Shown here: positions 11,604-21,166 of the stretch, one piece after another | How the letters are laid out: each line of letters begins with the position of its first letter | Position numbering within the stretch: position 1 is the stretch's first letter | Assembly: GCF_009834515.1 (NCBI RefSeq) | Contig: NZ_CP019426.1 | Coordinates: 5,907,501 to 5,971,500 of the forward strand | DNA length: 64,000 bases | Source of the DNA: Pseudomonas sp. R84 | GTDB taxonomy: Bacteria; Pseudomonadota; Gammaproteobacteria; Pseudomonadales; Pseudomonadaceae | Direction: 5' to 3' | Position numbers and translations under genes: made by a program | The notes under the pieces: generated by a model | Told to the model about the DNA's origin: nothing | Database searches by the model: none | Seen by the model: the letters and a program-made list of their open reading frames with translations, nothing else

Positions 11604-12248
11604 ATGGTTGCTATTACCCCCACACCCAAAATCAAGAATCTCGACAAGCTGTTGATGCATTGCCAGCGCCGTCGCCATGCGGCCAAGAGCAACATCATCT
11701 GTGCGGGCGATCGCTCGGACACGCTGTATTTCATCATCAAGGGTTCGGTAACGATCCTGATCGAGGATGACGACGGCCGCGAGATGATCATCGCTTACCT
11801 CAACGCCGGGGATTTCTTTGGCGAACTGGGCCTGTTCGAACAAGCGGGTCAAGAACAGGAACGCAGCGCCTGGGTGCGGGCCAAGGTTGAATGCGAAACA
11901 GCAGAAATCAGCTACGCCAAGTTCCGCGAATTGTCGCAGCAAGATCCAGACATTCTTTACGTGCTCAGCGGACAAATCGCACAACGCCTGCGTAACACCA
12001 CGCGCAAGGTCGGCGATCTGGCGTTCTTCGATGTGACCGGTCGTGTTGCCCGCTGCCTGCTGGAACTGTGCAAGCAGCCAGACGCGATGACGCATCCGGA
12101 CGGCATGCAGATCAAGGTAACCCGTCAGGAAATCGGCCGGATTGTCGGTTGTTCGCGGGAGATGGTCGGTCGCGTGCTCAAGGATCTTGAGGAGCGCAAC
12201 CTGGTCGATGTGAAAGGCAAGACCATGGTGGTCTTCGGTACCCGTTAA
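11604..12248 (+). CDS. vfr: cAMP-responsive global regulator Vfr (CRP family)
   Basis: Vfr is the Pseudomonas CRP homologue. It binds cAMP and controls many genes by binding DNA as a dimer. The 214-residue length matches Vfr. The cyclic-nucleotide domain includes [12 protein letters not shown] and ERSAWVRAK, with the phosphate-binding Arg-Ser. The C-terminal helix-turn-helix is [20 protein letters not shown]. The ATG at 11604 was chosen because longer in-frame readings add 38 residues not typical of the family. It converges on the lipoate ligase gene with only nine bases between. Confidence 0.95.
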   Translation: MVAITPTPKIKNLDKLLMHCQRRRHAAKSNIICAGDRSDTLYFIIKGSVTILIEDDDGREMIIAYLNAGDFFGELGLFEQAGQEQERSAWVRAKVECETAEISYAKFRELSQQDPDILYVLSGQIAQRLRNTTRKVGDLAFFDVTGRVARCLLELCKQPDAMTHPDGMQIKVTRQEIGRIVGCSREMVGRVLKDLEERNLVDVKGKTMVVFGTR

Positions 12249-12257
12249 AGCCGAAAC

Positions 12258-12959
12258 TCAGGCGCTGTACATCTGCGCCAGCATCAGACGAAACAGCTCA
12301 TCGAGACGCGCCAAGGCCTGTGGCGCGTTGAATTTCTCATGCAGGGCAATATGGCTTTCAGCCCGTACCCGCTGCTCCAGGCCGCACGCTTCGTTGAAGC
12401 GATTGACCGCAGCGACCATCGATTCGCGCTCGTTATCCATCAGCATCGCCCCGTGCACCAGACCGACCGGACGCTGTCCGCCCTGACTCTGGCGCCAGCG
12501 CTGCGCGGTGCCAACCATTTTGCGGCCGTCGAGGTTGACGTTGAAACGTCCGTCGCAGAACGCGCCGTCGATTTCGCCCAACGATGATGTGCCGCCCAAC
12601 TCGTTGAGCAACTGGCAGATCGGATCGCACAGACGGCGGTAGCCGGTTTCGATACGGTTCAGATCGCCTTCGCTGCGCGGTGGTGCGTAGACCAGAGCGA
12701 TATTGATAGTGGCGGCAGATTGCGGCACGGGTTCGCCGCCGGTTTCGCGCAGCAGGACGGGCCAGCCGGCGGCGGCGGAGACTTCACAGGCGTGGTCGAA
12801 ACCGGGGAGGCGATTGAGGCGACGAGGCATGACCAAAGCGCGATCGCTGGGTTGCCAGAACAGCAGGCCGAATTCGGAGTCGCCGGCGCAGACCGAGGCC
12901 AGCAAGTCTTGCTCGGCCTGGAGGCCGGCTTCGATGGTCAGGGGGGTTGGCAGCGACAT
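12258..12959 (-). CDS. Lipoate-protein ligase A-like protein
   Basis: This protein of the BPL/LplA/LipB fold has 233 residues. Family features are the RRLNRLPGF segment, RETGGEPVPQ in place of the more usual RxTGGGAV, and GRKMVGTAQRWRQ with the conserved lysine. Family members attach lipoate or octanoate to target proteins. The changed glycine loop means the substrate is uncertain. It reads leftwards after the trpGDC operon, separated by a REP pair, and converges with vfr. Confidence 0.75.
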   Translation of the reverse strand: MSLPTPLTIEAGLQAEQDLLASVCAGDSEFGLLFWQPSDRALVMPRRLNRLPGFDHACEVSAAAGWPVLLRETGGEPVPQSAATINIALVYAPPRSEGDLNRIETGYRRLCDPICQLLNELGGTSSLGEIDGAFCDGRFNVNLDGRKMVGTAQRWRQSQGGQRPVGLVHGAMLMDNERESMVAAVNRFNEACGLEQRVRAESHIALHEKFNAPQALARLDELFRLMLAQMYSA

Positions 12960-13005
12960 GGAGGGCTCCGGCAGATCTGGAATCTTTGGGGATTTCTAGT
13001 ACCTC

Positions 13006-13070
13006 ATCGCGAGCAGGCTCACTCCTACAATTGGAACGCGTTCCCCTGTAGGAGTGAGCCTGCTCGCGAT
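13006..13070. repeat. REPIN-like pair, variant with compensating bases
   Basis: The arms at 13006-13029 and 13047-13070 are exact complements. They carry GGCTCACTCCTACA where most copies in the window have GGCTCGCTCCCACA. The change is present in both arms, so pairing is kept. It lies just past the trpC stop. Confidence 0.9.
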
Positions 13071-13094
13071 GGCGTCGACTCGGTCTGAAGCGAA

Positions 13095-13931
13095 TCAGTC
13101 GAGAGTCGAACCACTGATCGAAGTGCCACGCTCCGGGAAGAACAGTCGCTGCAGTTCAGTGCCCGGATTCTCGGCGCGCATGAACGCTTCACCGACCAGG
13201 AACGAGTACACGTCGCTGATTTCCATCAACTCGACATCGGCACGGTTGAGGATGCCGCTCTCGGTAATCACCAGACGATCGCGCGGAATACGCGGCAGCA
13301 GGTCGAGGGTGGTTTCCAGACTGACATCAAAGGTATGCAGGTTACGGTTGTTGACCCCCACCAGCGGCGTGTCGAGGGTTTTCAATGCGCGCTCCAGCTC
13401 ATCGCCGTCGTGTACTTCGACCAACACATCGAGACCGACGCCTTTGGCGACAGCGGCCAGCTCGGCCATTTTCACGTCATCCAGTGCGGAGACGATCAAC
13501 AGCACGCAGTCGGCGCCCAGCGCACGGGCTTCGACGATCTGGTACGGATCGATCATGAAATCCTTGCGGATCACCGGCAGCTTGCACGCGGCGCGCGCCT
13601 GTTGCAGGTAGGCGTCGGCGCCCTGGAAGTAATCGATATCGGTCAGCACGGACAGACAGGTCGCCCCGCCCTTCTCGTAGCTTTTGGCGATGTCGGCGGG
13701 AACGAAGTTCTCGCGGATCACGCCTTTGCTCGGCGAGGCCTTTTTGATTTCGGCGATCACAGCAGGCTGCTTCTTCTTGGCTTGCGCCAGCAATGCCTGG
13801 GCAAAACCACGGGGTGCATCGGCCGCCTTGGCCAGACTTTCCAGCTCGCTCAGGCTGACGCGAGCACTACGCTCGGCGACTTCCTGAACCTTGCGGGCCA
13901 GAATGTTTTCCAGAACCGTCGGTACACTCAT
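13095..13931 (-). CDS. trpC: Indole-3-glycerol phosphate synthase
   Basis: TrpC closes the ring of CdRP to indole-3-glycerol phosphate in tryptophan synthesis. The 278-residue TIM barrel has [33 protein letters not shown] and [10 protein letters not shown] in order, all family motifs. It overlaps the trpD stop by four bases (ATGA), so the two are translationally coupled. It is the last gene of trpGDC. Confidence 0.98.
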   Translation of the reverse strand: MSVPTVLENILARKVQEVAERSARVSLSELESLAKAADAPRGFAQALLAQAKKKQPAVIAEIKKASPSKGVIRENFVPADIAKSYEKGGATCLSVLTDIDYFQGADAYLQQARAACKLPVIRKDFMIDPYQIVEARALGADCVLLIVSALDDVKMAELAAVAKGVGLDVLVEVHDGDELERALKTLDTPLVGVNNRNLHTFDVSLETTLDLLPRIPRDRLVITESGILNRADVELMEISDVYSFLVGEAFMRAENPGTELQRLFFPERGTSISGSTLD

Positions 13932-14977
13932 CCCTCATTCTCCACTCTGAATACCGCGGTAAAGGCACCCAGCTCCTCGAGTTTTTCCCGAGCAAGACCG
14001 GTGTGCAAAGCGTCGTGCGCAAGCTCCACGCCCTGTTTCAAACTACTCGCCACGTCGGCGGCGTACAGCGCGGCACCGGCGTTGAGGACAATCATTTCGG
14101 CGGCTTTCTGGCCGTTCTCGGTTTTGCGCTTGCCGAGGGCATCGCGGATCAGTGCCAGCGACGCCTCCGGGCCTTCGACCGACAGACCGTGCAGGCTCTG
14201 GCTCCTCATGCCGAGATCTTCTGGCTCGACCCAATACTCGGTGATCTCGTTGTTCTTCAGTTCCGCCACAAAGGTCGGCGCGGCGAGGCTGAACTCGTCC
14301 AGACCGTCCTTCGAATGCACCACCAACACGTGCTTGCTGCCCAGACGCTGCAACACTTCGGCCAATGGACGGCACAGCGCCTTGTTGAATACGCCCACTA
14401 CCTGATGCTTCACACCGGCCGGATTCGTAAGCGGGCCGAGCATGTTGAACAGCGTACGCAGGCCGAGATCGCGGCGCGGGCCGGCGGCGTACTTCATGGC
14501 TTTGTGGTGGGTCTGGGCGAACATGAAACCGATGCCGACGTTGTCGATGCAACGCGCAACCTGAACCGGTGTCAGGTTCAGATAAATGCCGGCGGCTTCG
14601 AGCAAATCGGCGCTGCCGCTTTTGCCCGAGACCGCACGGTTGCCGTGTTTGGCCACGGTGCAACCGGCTGCCGCGACGACGAACGAAGAAGCCGTGGATA
14701 CGTTGAAGATGTTCGCGCCGTCACCGCCAGTGCCGACCACATCGACCACGCCGTCGAGGGTTTTCAGTTCGACCTGATCGGCCAGTTCACGCATTACCGA
14801 CACGGCGCCGACGATCTCGTCGATGCTCTCACTCTTCATGCGCATGGCCATCATGAACGCGCCGACCTGCGCCTCGGTGCATTGGCCGGTCATGATTTCG
14901 CGCATCACATCGCGCATTTCTTCGGTGCTGAGATCGAGGTGCTCGACGATACGGCTCAGGGCTGTCTTGATATTCAT
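13928..14977 (-). CDS. trpD: Anthranilate phosphoribosyltransferase
   Basis: TrpD transfers phosphoribose from PRPP to anthranilate. The 349-residue protein has the PRPP/anthranilate loop [37 protein letters not shown] and [15 protein letters not shown]. It starts nine bases past the trpG stop and overlaps trpC. Confidence 0.98.
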   Translation of the reverse strand: MNIKTALSRIVEHLDLSTEEMRDVMREIMTGQCTEAQVGAFMMAMRMKSESIDEIVGAVSVMRELADQVELKTLDGVVDVVGTGGDGANIFNVSTASSFVVAAAGCTVAKHGNRAVSGKSGSADLLEAAGIYLNLTPVQVARCIDNVGIGFMFAQTHHKAMKYAAGPRRDLGLRTLFNMLGPLTNPAGVKHQVVGVFNKALCRPLAEVLQRLGSKHVLVVHSKDGLDEFSLAAPTFVAELKNNEITEYWVEPEDLGMRSQSLHGLSVEGPEASLALIRDALGKRKTENGQKAAEMIVLNAGAALYAADVASSLKQGVELAHDALHTGLAREKLEELGAFTAVFRVENEG

Positions 14978-14986
14978 GGGAAGTCC

Positions 14987-15580
14987 TTAGCGCGTGCCGC
15001 CGGTTTGTTTGAGGAAGTTGGCAAACAGTTCATGGCCCTGTTCGGTCAGGATCGACTCGGGGTGAAACTGTACGCCCTCAATGTTCAGGGTCTTGTGACG
15101 CAGGCCCATGATTTCGTCGACCGAGCCATCATCGTGTTGGGTCCACGCGGTCAGTTCGAGGCAATCGGGCAACGTATCGTGCTTGACGATCAGCGAGTGG
15201 TAGCGGGTAACCGTCAACGGAAGATTCAGCCCCTGGAAGACGCCCTTGTCCTCGTGGAATACCGGACTAGTCTTACCGTGCATCACCTGCCGCGCACGCA
15301 CTACGTCGCCGCCAAAAGCCTGACCGATGGACTGGTGGCCGAGGCAGACACCCAAAATCGGCAGTTTGCCGGCGAAGTGCTTGATGGCTTCGATGGAGAT
15401 GCCGGCTTCGGTCGGCGTGCACGGGCCTGGCGATACCACGATGCGCTCAGGTTTCAGTGCTTCGATCTCGGCGACGGTCAATTCGTCGTTGCGCACGACT
15501 TTGACGTCGGCACCCAGCTCGCCGAGGTATTGCACAACGTTGTAAGTAAAGGAGTCGTAGTTGTCGATCATCAGCAACAT
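14987..15580 (-). CDS. trpG: Anthranilate synthase glutamine amidotransferase subunit
   Basis: TrpG supplies ammonia from glutamine to TrpE for anthranilate synthesis. The 197-residue class I amidotransferase has the nucleophile loop [14 protein letters not shown] and the His-Glu pair in VQFHPESI. TrpE lies 2.4 kb away as the end of another operon. A leader ORF with two Trp codons lies 165 bases upstream, so expression is probably controlled by attenuation. Confidence 0.97.
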   Translation of the reverse strand: MLLMIDNYDSFTYNVVQYLGELGADVKVVRNDELTVAEIEALKPERIVVSPGPCTPTEAGISIEAIKHFAGKLPILGVCLGHQSIGQAFGGDVVRARQVMHGKTSPVFHEDKGVFQGLNLPLTVTRYHSLIVKHDTLPDCLELTAWTQHDDGSVDEIMGLRHKTLNIEGVQFHPESILTEQGHELFANFLKQTGGTR

Positions 15581-15721
15581 GGCGTGTCGAACCTCTTGAA
15601 TTCTGATTTGAAAACAGCCTTCAGATCACTTGCCCGCAGGGCGCTGCACGATGTCGGACGCAGGAAGACGCGTCGGCACAGCGGCATTTCAAACGGGCAA
15701 GGAAGGCAAAGCGATACAGAT

Positions 15722-15734
15722 CCGGCGGGGCCGG
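15722..15734 (-). promoter_or_regulatory. Hairpin following the trpG leader ORF
   Basis: On the minus strand a CCGGC-CCC-GCCGG stem-loop begins ten bases past the leader stop. An equivalent GCCGG-type hairpin follows the gph tail before trpE. It could be part of an attenuator, but no classical long U run follows directly. The exact terminator and antiterminator need folding. The rest of the 15581-15988 gap holds no other gene I can support. Confidence 0.45.
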
Positions 15735-15744
15735 CAGAAAAGAT

Positions 15745-15831
15745 TCAGGCGCGCCAACGCCAGCGGGCGTGTGCCTTGATGACTTGATCCAGAAGTTTGC
15801 TGGTGATCAACACGGGGAAGGTCTCGTTCAT
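15745..15831 (-). CDS. trpL: trpG leader peptide, 28 residues with Trp-Arg-Trp
   Basis: This short ORF starts with ATG at 15829-15831 and ends ALA-free up to the motif VIKAHARWRWRA before TGA at 15745. Two Trp codons (15760-15762 and 15754-15756) are separated by one Arg codon close to the stop, as expected of a tryptophan attenuation leader. From residue 8 on it aligns codon by codon with the C-terminal tail of Gph, which precedes trpE. The two share VIKA, ARWRWRA and nearly identical DNA over the last 12 codons. Attenuation of trpE and trpGDC has been reported in P. putida, from memory. The ribosome-binding site is weak (GGAA). Confidence 0.75.
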   Translation of the reverse strand: MNETFPVLITSKLLDQVIKAHARWRWRA

Positions 15832-15988
15832 ACGTTCCGGCACAGTAACTTAGCTGGGCGGAGCGTGCAATATGGCCGGGGCTGCGGGTGATAAAACCGG
15901 GGGAGGATTCGCGACCGATGGCAAAACGCCGGGAGTTTTTGGTACTGTCGTTTCGTTCACCTACAACAATAAATAAACGGACTTGCTC

Positions 15989-17896
15989 ATGATCAAACAG
16001 ACGTTGTTTGTACCGCTGGCTGGCTGCCTGCTCGCACTGGCCTGCGCCCAGGCCAATGCAGCGCCCAATCCTTATTCCAGTTTCATTGTGTTTGGCGACA
16101 GCCTCAATGATGCCGGGACCTTCACCGACACTGGCGGACCGGCCGGCTCCACCGAGCGTTACACTAACCGCACCGGGCCGGTGTATCAGGACGGCAGCGG
16201 TGAGCTGTATTCATTGAATTCCACGCAGTTGCTCGGCGGACGCCTTGGCTTTTCGCCAGACCAGACAGCCTCTTCCAACTCCGCCGTGCGCGCCGAAAAC
16301 GGCCAGCCGGACGGCAACAACTGGGCGGTGGGGGGGTATCGCACCGACCAGATCCTCGACTCGATCACCACGCAATCCGCTACCGGCGAACGCACCCGCG
16401 CCGGTTACCTGCCCTCCAACGGCTTCCGCGCCGACCCGAATGCGCTGTATTACATTTCCGGCGGCGGCAACGACTTCCTGCAAGGTCGCATTCTCAGCCT
16501 ACCGCAAGCCAACGCCGCTGCGGATCGACTGGCCGACAGCGTGCAAACCCTGCAAACCGCCGGCGCCAAGTACGTAATGGTCTGGCTGTTGCCTGACGTT
16601 GGCCTGACCCCGGCCATCAACGGTACGCCGCTGCAAGCCTTCAGCAGCCAACTCGCCACGCAGTTCAACAGCCAGTTGGTTACACGCCTGCAAGGCATCA
16701 ACGCCGAGGTCATTCCGCTGAACATTCCGGTACTGTTGTCGGAAGTGTTTGCCGATCCAGGACGTTTTGGCCTCGCAACCGATCAGAACCTCACGGCGAC
16801 CTGTTTCAGTGGCAATAGCTGCACCGAGAATGCACGTTACGGCATCAACAGCGCGACACCCGACCCGAGCAAGCTGATCTACAACGACGGCGTGCACCCG
16901 ACCGAAGCCGGGCAAAAACTGATCTCCGACTACGCCTATTCCCTGCTCGCCGCGCCGTGGGAACTGACGCTGTTGCCGGAAATGGCCCACGCCACCGTGC
17001 GTGCGCATCAGGATGAACTGCGCAACCAATGGCAAGCGGACTGGGAAAACTGGCAAGCGGTCGGCCAATGGCGCGCGATTGTTTCCGCCGGTGGCCAGCA
17101 TCTGGATGTCGACAGCCAAAGCAGCGGCGTCAGTGCCGATGGCAGCGGTTACAACCTCAACATCGGTGGCAGCTATCGCTTGAATGAAGCCTGGCGCGTC
17201 GGTGTGGCGGGCGGTTTCTATCGGCAGAATCTGGAGGCCGGTCATAACGATTCGGACTACAAACTCAACAGCTACATGGCTACGGCATTTGCCCAGTACC
17301 AGCAAAACCGCTGGTGGGCTGACGCTGCTTTGACTGGCGGCAAACTCGACTATGACAACCTCAAGCGCAAGTTCGATCTGGGCGTCAGCGAAGGGGCTGA
17401 AAAAGGCGACACCGATGGCAGCCTCTGGGCTTTCAGTGCCCGTGTCGGTTATGACATTGCCCAACCGGGCAGCGAGTGGCACCTTTCGCCCTTCGTCAGC
17501 GCTGACTACGCCAGCGTCGATGTTGATGGCTACTCCGAAAAGAGCAACCGCGCCACGGCGCTGACCTTCGATGATCAAACCCGCGACTCGAAACGCCTGG
17601 GGCTGGGCTTGCAGGGCAAGTACAACATCACCCCGCAAACTCAGGTATTTGGCGAATACGCTCACGAGCGTGAGTACGAAGATGATGTGCAAAAGGTCCG
17701 CATCGCGCTCAATACCTTGCCGGCCAACGACTTCAAACTTGAAGGCTATACGCCGCAGAGTCATTTGAATCGCTTGAGTCTGGGCGTGAGTCACAAGCTC
17801 ACGGCGGATCTGGCGCTACGTGGTGGTTACTCGTTGCGCAAGGATGATGATTTTACCCAACAGGGTGTGAATGTTGGGGTCGTTCTGGACTTCTAA
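15989..17896 (+). CDS. estA: Autotransporter esterase EstA (GDSL type)
   Basis: EstA is an outer-membrane esterase whose barrel anchors it at the cell surface. In P. aeruginosa it supports rhamnolipid production and motility. The 635-residue protein has a signal peptide (cleavage likely after AQANA) and the GDSL block [14 protein letters not shown] with the nucleophile at Ser38. Other family blocks are ISGGGNDF and the Asp-His pair in [10 protein letters not shown]. The last 300 or so residues form an autotransporter barrel ending in an aromatic residue (VVLDF). An in-frame TTG lies six bases upstream, but ATG was preferred. It sits between trpE and trpG, the interval that holds pyocins in PAO1. 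Confidence 0.93.
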   Translation: MIKQTLFVPLAGCLLALACAQANAAPNPYSSFIVFGDSLNDAGTFTDTGGPAGSTERYTNRTGPVYQDGSGELYSLNSTQLLGGRLGFSPDQTASSNSAVRAENGQPDGNNWAVGGYRTDQILDSITTQSATGERTRAGYLPSNGFRADPNALYYISGGGNDFLQGRILSLPQANAAADRLADSVQTLQTAGAKYVMVWLLPDVGLTPAINGTPLQAFSSQLATQFNSQLVTRLQGINAEVIPLNIPVLLSEVFADPGRFGLATDQNLTATCFSGNSCTENARYGINSATPDPSKLIYNDGVHPTEAGQKLISDYAYSLLAAPWELTLLPEMAHATVRAHQDELRNQWQADWENWQAVGQWRAIVSAGGQHLDVDSQSSGVSADGSGYNLNIGGSYRLNEAWRVGVAGGFYRQNLEAGHNDSDYKLNSYMATAFAQYQQNRWWADAALTGGKLDYDNLKRKFDLGVSEGAEKGDTDGSLWAFSARVGYDIAQPGSEWHLSPFVSADYASVDVDGYSEKSNRATALTFDDQTRDSKRLGLGLQGKYNITPQTQVFGEYAHEREYEDDVQKVRIALNTLPANDFKLEGYTPQSHLNRLSLGVSHKLTADLALRGGYSLRKDDDFTQQGVNVGVVLDF

Positions 17897-17907
17897 ACCG
17901 CAGGCAC

Positions 17908-17940
17908 AAAAAAGCGGCGCCCTCACAGGCGCCGCTTTTT
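17908..17940. terminator. Bidirectional terminator between estA and trpE
   Basis: A 14-bp stem (AAAAAAGCGGCGCC with GGCGCCGCTTTTTT) and a short loop lie between two convergent genes. A and T tracts on each side let it stop transcripts from both. Confidence 0.92.
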
Positions 17941-17960
17941 TATGGCTGAACATATGACCC

Positions 17961-17992
17961 CCTGTGGGAGCGAGCCTGCTCGCTCCCACAGG
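17961..17992. repeat. Compact perfect REP hairpin
   Basis: A 14-bp perfect stem with a CCTG loop is built from the REP core, CCTGTGGGAGCGAG and its complement, and is followed by TTTTTT. Unlike the other pairs it has no spacer, as if two half units had fused. Confidence 0.85.
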
Positions 17993-18009
17993 TTTTTTGC
18001 GCAAGCTGC

Positions 18010-19491
18010 TCAGGCTTCCGGGGTTTGTTCGGCCAGGGCCACGGCACGGAACATCGCGCGGCGTTTGTTCAGGGTTTCTTCCCATTCCAGCGCCGGCACC
18101 GAGTCGGCAACGATGCCGCCGCCGGCCTGCACGTGCAACTCGCCGTTCTTGATCACTGCCGTGCGAATGGCAATCGCGGTGTCCATGTTGCCGTTCCAGG
18201 CGAAATAACCGACCGCGCCGCCGTAAACACCACGCTTGACCGGCTCCAGTTCGTCGATGATTTCCATCGCACGAATCTTCGGCGCGCCCGACAAGGTGCC
18301 CGCCGGCAGAATCGCCCGCAGTGCATCCATCGCCGTCAGCCCTTGTTTCAACTGGCCGGTGACGTTGGAGACGATGTGCATCACGTTGGAATAACGCTCG
18401 ATGACCATTTTCTCGGTGAGCTTCACCGAGCCGATTTCCGACACGCGACCGGTGTCGTTACGACCGAGGTCGATCAGCATCAAGTGCTCGGCGATCTCTT
18501 TGTCATCCGACAGCAGATCTTCTTCCAGCGCTACGTCCGCTTCTTCGGTCGCGCCACGTGGGCGAGTACCAGCGATCGGGCGCACGGTGATCAGGTTGTC
18601 TTCAACGCGCACCAGCACTTCCGGCGAACTGCCAACAACATGGAAGTCGCCGAAGTTGAAGAAGTACATGTACGGCGTCGGGTTGAAGCAACGCAGCGCC
18701 CGATACAGATCGATCGGTGCAGCCTTGAAGTCAATCGACATGCGCTGCGACGGCACAACCTGCATGCAGTCACCGGCGAGGATGTATTCCTTGATAGTGT
18801 CGACGGCTTTTTCGTAATCGTTTTGGGTGAAACTGGAACGGAACACTGGATCAGCGGATTGCTGCTTGCTGAAATCCAGGCCACGACGCGGGGTGATCGG
18901 CTGGCGCAGTTGCTCCAGCAGTTCCTGCAAACGTGCCTGACCTTGTTCGAAGGCATCGGCCTCGGAAGGATCGGCGAGCACGATCGCGTGCATCTTGCCG
19001 GCGAGGTTATCGAACACCACAACAGCGTCGGAGACCATCAGCAGAATATCCGGCACGCCCAGCGGATCCGGGTTCGGGCATTTGCCCAAGCGCTTCTCGA
19101 CATAGCGCACGCAGTCGTAACCGAAGTAACCGACCAGGCCACCGTTGAAGCGCGGCAGACCGGCGATGGTTGGCACGTTGTAGCGCGCCTTGAAGGTTTC
19201 GACGAAGGCCAGCGGATCTTCAACGTCGTGGCTTTCGGTCTCGACGCCATCAACGGTGATGCTGACGTGATGGTCGTGAACGCGCATGACCGTGCGGCAC
19301 GGCAGGCCGATGATCGAGTAACGGCCCCACTTCTCGCCGCCCTGCACCGATTCGAGCAGGTAGGAGTTGGGCTGGTCGGCCAGTTTCAGGTAGATCGACA
19401 GCGGCGTGTCGAAGTCGGCCAGGGTTTCGCAGGCCAACGGAATGCGGTTGTAGCCGTCAGCGGCCAAGCGCAGGAATTCTTCGCGGATCAT
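18010..19491 (-). CDS. trpE: Anthranilate synthase component I
   Basis: TrpE converts chorismate to anthranilate using ammonia from TrpG. It is normally feedback-inhibited by tryptophan. The 493-residue protein has the N-terminal [15 protein letters not shown] (tryptophan site region). The catalytic segments of the chorismate-binding domain are [60 protein letters not shown] and GGGIVADS. It is the last gene after rpe-gph, 71 bases beyond gph. Both the position and the Trp codons at the end of gph suggest attenuation. Confidence 0.98.
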   Translation of the reverse strand: MIREEFLRLAADGYNRIPLACETLADFDTPLSIYLKLADQPNSYLLESVQGGEKWGRYSIIGLPCRTVMRVHDHHVSITVDGVETESHDVEDPLAFVETFKARYNVPTIAGLPRFNGGLVGYFGYDCVRYVEKRLGKCPNPDPLGVPDILLMVSDAVVVFDNLAGKMHAIVLADPSEADAFEQGQARLQELLEQLRQPITPRRGLDFSKQQSADPVFRSSFTQNDYEKAVDTIKEYILAGDCMQVVPSQRMSIDFKAAPIDLYRALRCFNPTPYMYFFNFGDFHVVGSSPEVLVRVEDNLITVRPIAGTRPRGATEEADVALEEDLLSDDKEIAEHLMLIDLGRNDTGRVSEIGSVKLTEKMVIERYSNVMHIVSNVTGQLKQGLTAMDALRAILPAGTLSGAPKIRAMEIIDELEPVKRGVYGGAVGYFAWNGNMDTAIAIRTAVIKNGELHVQAGGGIVADSVPALEWEETLNKRRAMFRAVALAEQTPEA

Positions 19492-19538
19492 AAGGTGCCT
19501 CGTGGTGTGAGGGGCAAATCAGTCAGGTATGCAAACGC

Positions 19539-19552
19539 GCCGGCAGGCCGGC
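19539..19552 (-). promoter_or_regulatory. Hairpin between the gph tail and trpE
   Basis: On the minus strand GCCGG-CCTG-CCGGC begins 11 bases past the gph stop and is followed by GCGTTTGC. The downstream GCCGGCG can also pair with CGCTGGC at the first Trp codon. Competing structures, as needed for attenuation, are therefore possible. This is inference from pairing by eye. Confidence 0.45.
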
Positions 19553-19562
19553 CAGGAACAAG

Positions 19563-19607
19563 TCAGGCGCGCCAACGCCAGCGGGCCAGGGCCTTGATGA
19601 CTTTCAT
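19563..19607 (-). promoter_or_regulatory. trpE leader peptide embedded in the 3' end of gph
   Basis: The last 14 codons of gph read [14 protein letters not shown] and are homologous to the end of the trpG leader ORF, with the same Trp-Arg-Trp three residues before the stop. The internal ATG at 19605-19607 has no convincing Shine-Dalgarno. The segment may therefore be translated only as the end of Gph, or independently at low rate. It lies directly upstream of the hairpin and trpE. Confidence 0.65.
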
Positions 19608-20381
19608 CCAGAGTTTGCGAGTGACCACCACGATGGCGTTTCCAGAATGGGATTGAGATGCGTCGGGCAACGTTATCCCAGCGGCCGTACCGAGGCAACC
19701 GGGAATTAGCTTGCGCAGATCGTCGATGACCAGCGCCGGGGATTCCTCGGCAATCGGCCGGCCGTGGTTGTAGCCATAACTCAGCGCCACGCACTTCACC
19801 CCAGCTGCTTTCGCCGCCAGTACGTCGCTGCGCGAGTCGCCGACGAACAACGATTGCGAGGCCGGGATGTTGGCCATTTTCATCACGAAGAACAGCGCCG
19901 CCGGATCCGGTTTTTTCTGCGGCAAGGTATCGCCGCCGATGATCCACTTGAAGTAGCGGCCGATCTTCATCTGATCCAGCAACGGCGCGACGAAACGCTC
20001 CGGCTTGTTGGTGATCAGCGCCATGGCCACGCCCTGCTTTTGCAGCCATTTGAGAGTGTCGCGCACGCCGGGATAGACCACGGTCAGCTCATGGCTGGCA
20101 CCATAAGCCTCCATGAACACTTCCAGCGCATGCTCGGCCTCGATGTCATCCACCACTGCATGATCAATGCCACCGGCCAACGCCCGACGCACCAAGACAG
20201 GCGCGCCGTTGCCCACCCACTCGCGCACCGAGTCGATGCCCGCAGGCTGGCGGCCGAGGGAGAGCAGCATGGTGTCCACCGCCGCTGCCAGGTCTGGAAC
20301 CGAGTCGATCAGCGTGCCATCCAGATCGAACATCACCAGCCGTGGCAGTTTGCCCGGAAACAGCTGCTCAAAACCGCTCAT
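19563..20381 (-). CDS. gph: Phosphoglycolate phosphatase
   Basis: This HAD-family hydrolase dephosphorylates 2-phosphoglycolate formed during DNA repair. The 272-residue protein has the HAD motifs in order: [21 protein letters not shown] and [14 protein letters not shown]. It is about 20 residues longer than the E. coli enzyme. The extra C-terminal tail, past the HAD fold, is the stretch that matches the trpG leader. It overlaps the rpe stop by four bases (ATGA) and precedes trpE. The MurNAc-6-phosphatase MupP is a related HAD protein but is normally encoded elsewhere. Confidence 0.93.
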   Translation of the reverse strand: MSGFEQLFPGKLPRLVMFDLDGTLIDSVPDLAAAVDTMLLSLGRQPAGIDSVREWVGNGAPVLVRRALAGGIDHAVVDDIEAEHALEVFMEAYGASHELTVVYPGVRDTLKWLQKQGVAMALITNKPERFVAPLLDQMKIGRYFKWIIGGDTLPQKKPDPAALFFVMKMANIPASQSLFVGDSRSDVLAAKAAGVKCVALSYGYNHGRPIAEESPALVIDDLRKLIPGCLGTAAGITLPDASQSHSGNAIVVVTRKLWMKVIKALARWRWRA

Positions 20382-21052
20382 GGCCGCGCCAGTGCCAGTT
20401 CGGAACGCATCTTGTCGATGACTTCCTGATAGTTCGGCGCATTGAAGATCGCCGAGCCGGCAACAAAAGTGTCAGCACCAGCGGCAGCGATTTCGCGGAT
20501 ATTGTTGACGTTGACGCCGCCGTCGATTTCCAGACGGATGTCACGGCCCGAAGCATCGATGATCGCCCGCGCTTCGCGCAGTTTGTCGAGGGTGCCGGGA
20601 ATGAATTTCTGCCCGCCGAAGCCTGGATTGACGCTCATCAGCAAGACCATGTCGACCTTGTCGATCACGTACTTGAGTACGTCCAGCGGAGTCGCCGGGT
20701 TGAACACCAGACCGGATTTGCAGCCGCCTTCACGGATCAGTTGCAGCGAGCGATCAACGTGCAGAGTGGCTTCCGGGTGGAAGGTGATGTAGGTCGCGCC
20801 GGCTTCGATGAAGTCGCCGACGATGCGGTCCACCGGACTGACCATCAAGTGTGCGTCGATTGGCGCGGTGACGCCGTATTTGCGCAATGCCGCGCAGACC
20901 ATCGGACCGATGGTCAGGTTCGGCACATAGTGGTTGTCCATGACGTCGAAGTGGACAAAGTCGGCGCCAGCGGCGAGAACGTTGTCGACTTCCTCGCCGA
21001 GGCGGGCGAAGTCGGCGGAGAGAATCGACGGAGCAATTACGAAGGGCTGCAT
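20378..21052 (-). CDS. rpe: Ribulose-phosphate 3-epimerase
   Basis: Rpe interconverts ribulose-5-phosphate and xylulose-5-phosphate. The 224-residue TIM barrel has [46 protein letters not shown] and EIDGGVN. The start MQPFVIAPS was chosen over a longer reading because upstream residues do not fit, and GGTG lies close upstream. It is the first gene of rpe-gph-trpE, which links pentose phosphate supply to the pathway that uses PRPP and erythrose-4-phosphate. Confidence 0.97.
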   Translation of the reverse strand: MQPFVIAPSILSADFARLGEEVDNVLAAGADFVHFDVMDNHYVPNLTIGPMVCAALRKYGVTAPIDAHLMVSPVDRIVGDFIEAGATYITFHPEATLHVDRSLQLIREGGCKSGLVFNPATPLDVLKYVIDKVDMVLLMSVNPGFGGQKFIPGTLDKLREARAIIDASGRDIRLEIDGGVNVNNIREIAAAGADTFVAGSAIFNAPNYQEVIDKMRSELALARP

Positions 21053-21166
21053 GACGCACCTTTTCTGAGCTAAATCACGATGGCGCGCATTGTATACCTC
21101 AAGTTTCCAAGCGCGCACCGTGACCGCGATGATTGGGTTGTGCCATGACGGATGAGCGGCGCTGAC

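Noticed and set aside
14003..15787. 594-codon open frame on the plus strand
   Set aside because: It is antisense to trpD and trpG, has no recognisable motif, and its composition is that of a shadow frame.
18025..19656. 543-codon open frame on the plus strand
   Set aside because: It is antisense to trpE and the end of gph. trpE is certain, so this is a shadow.
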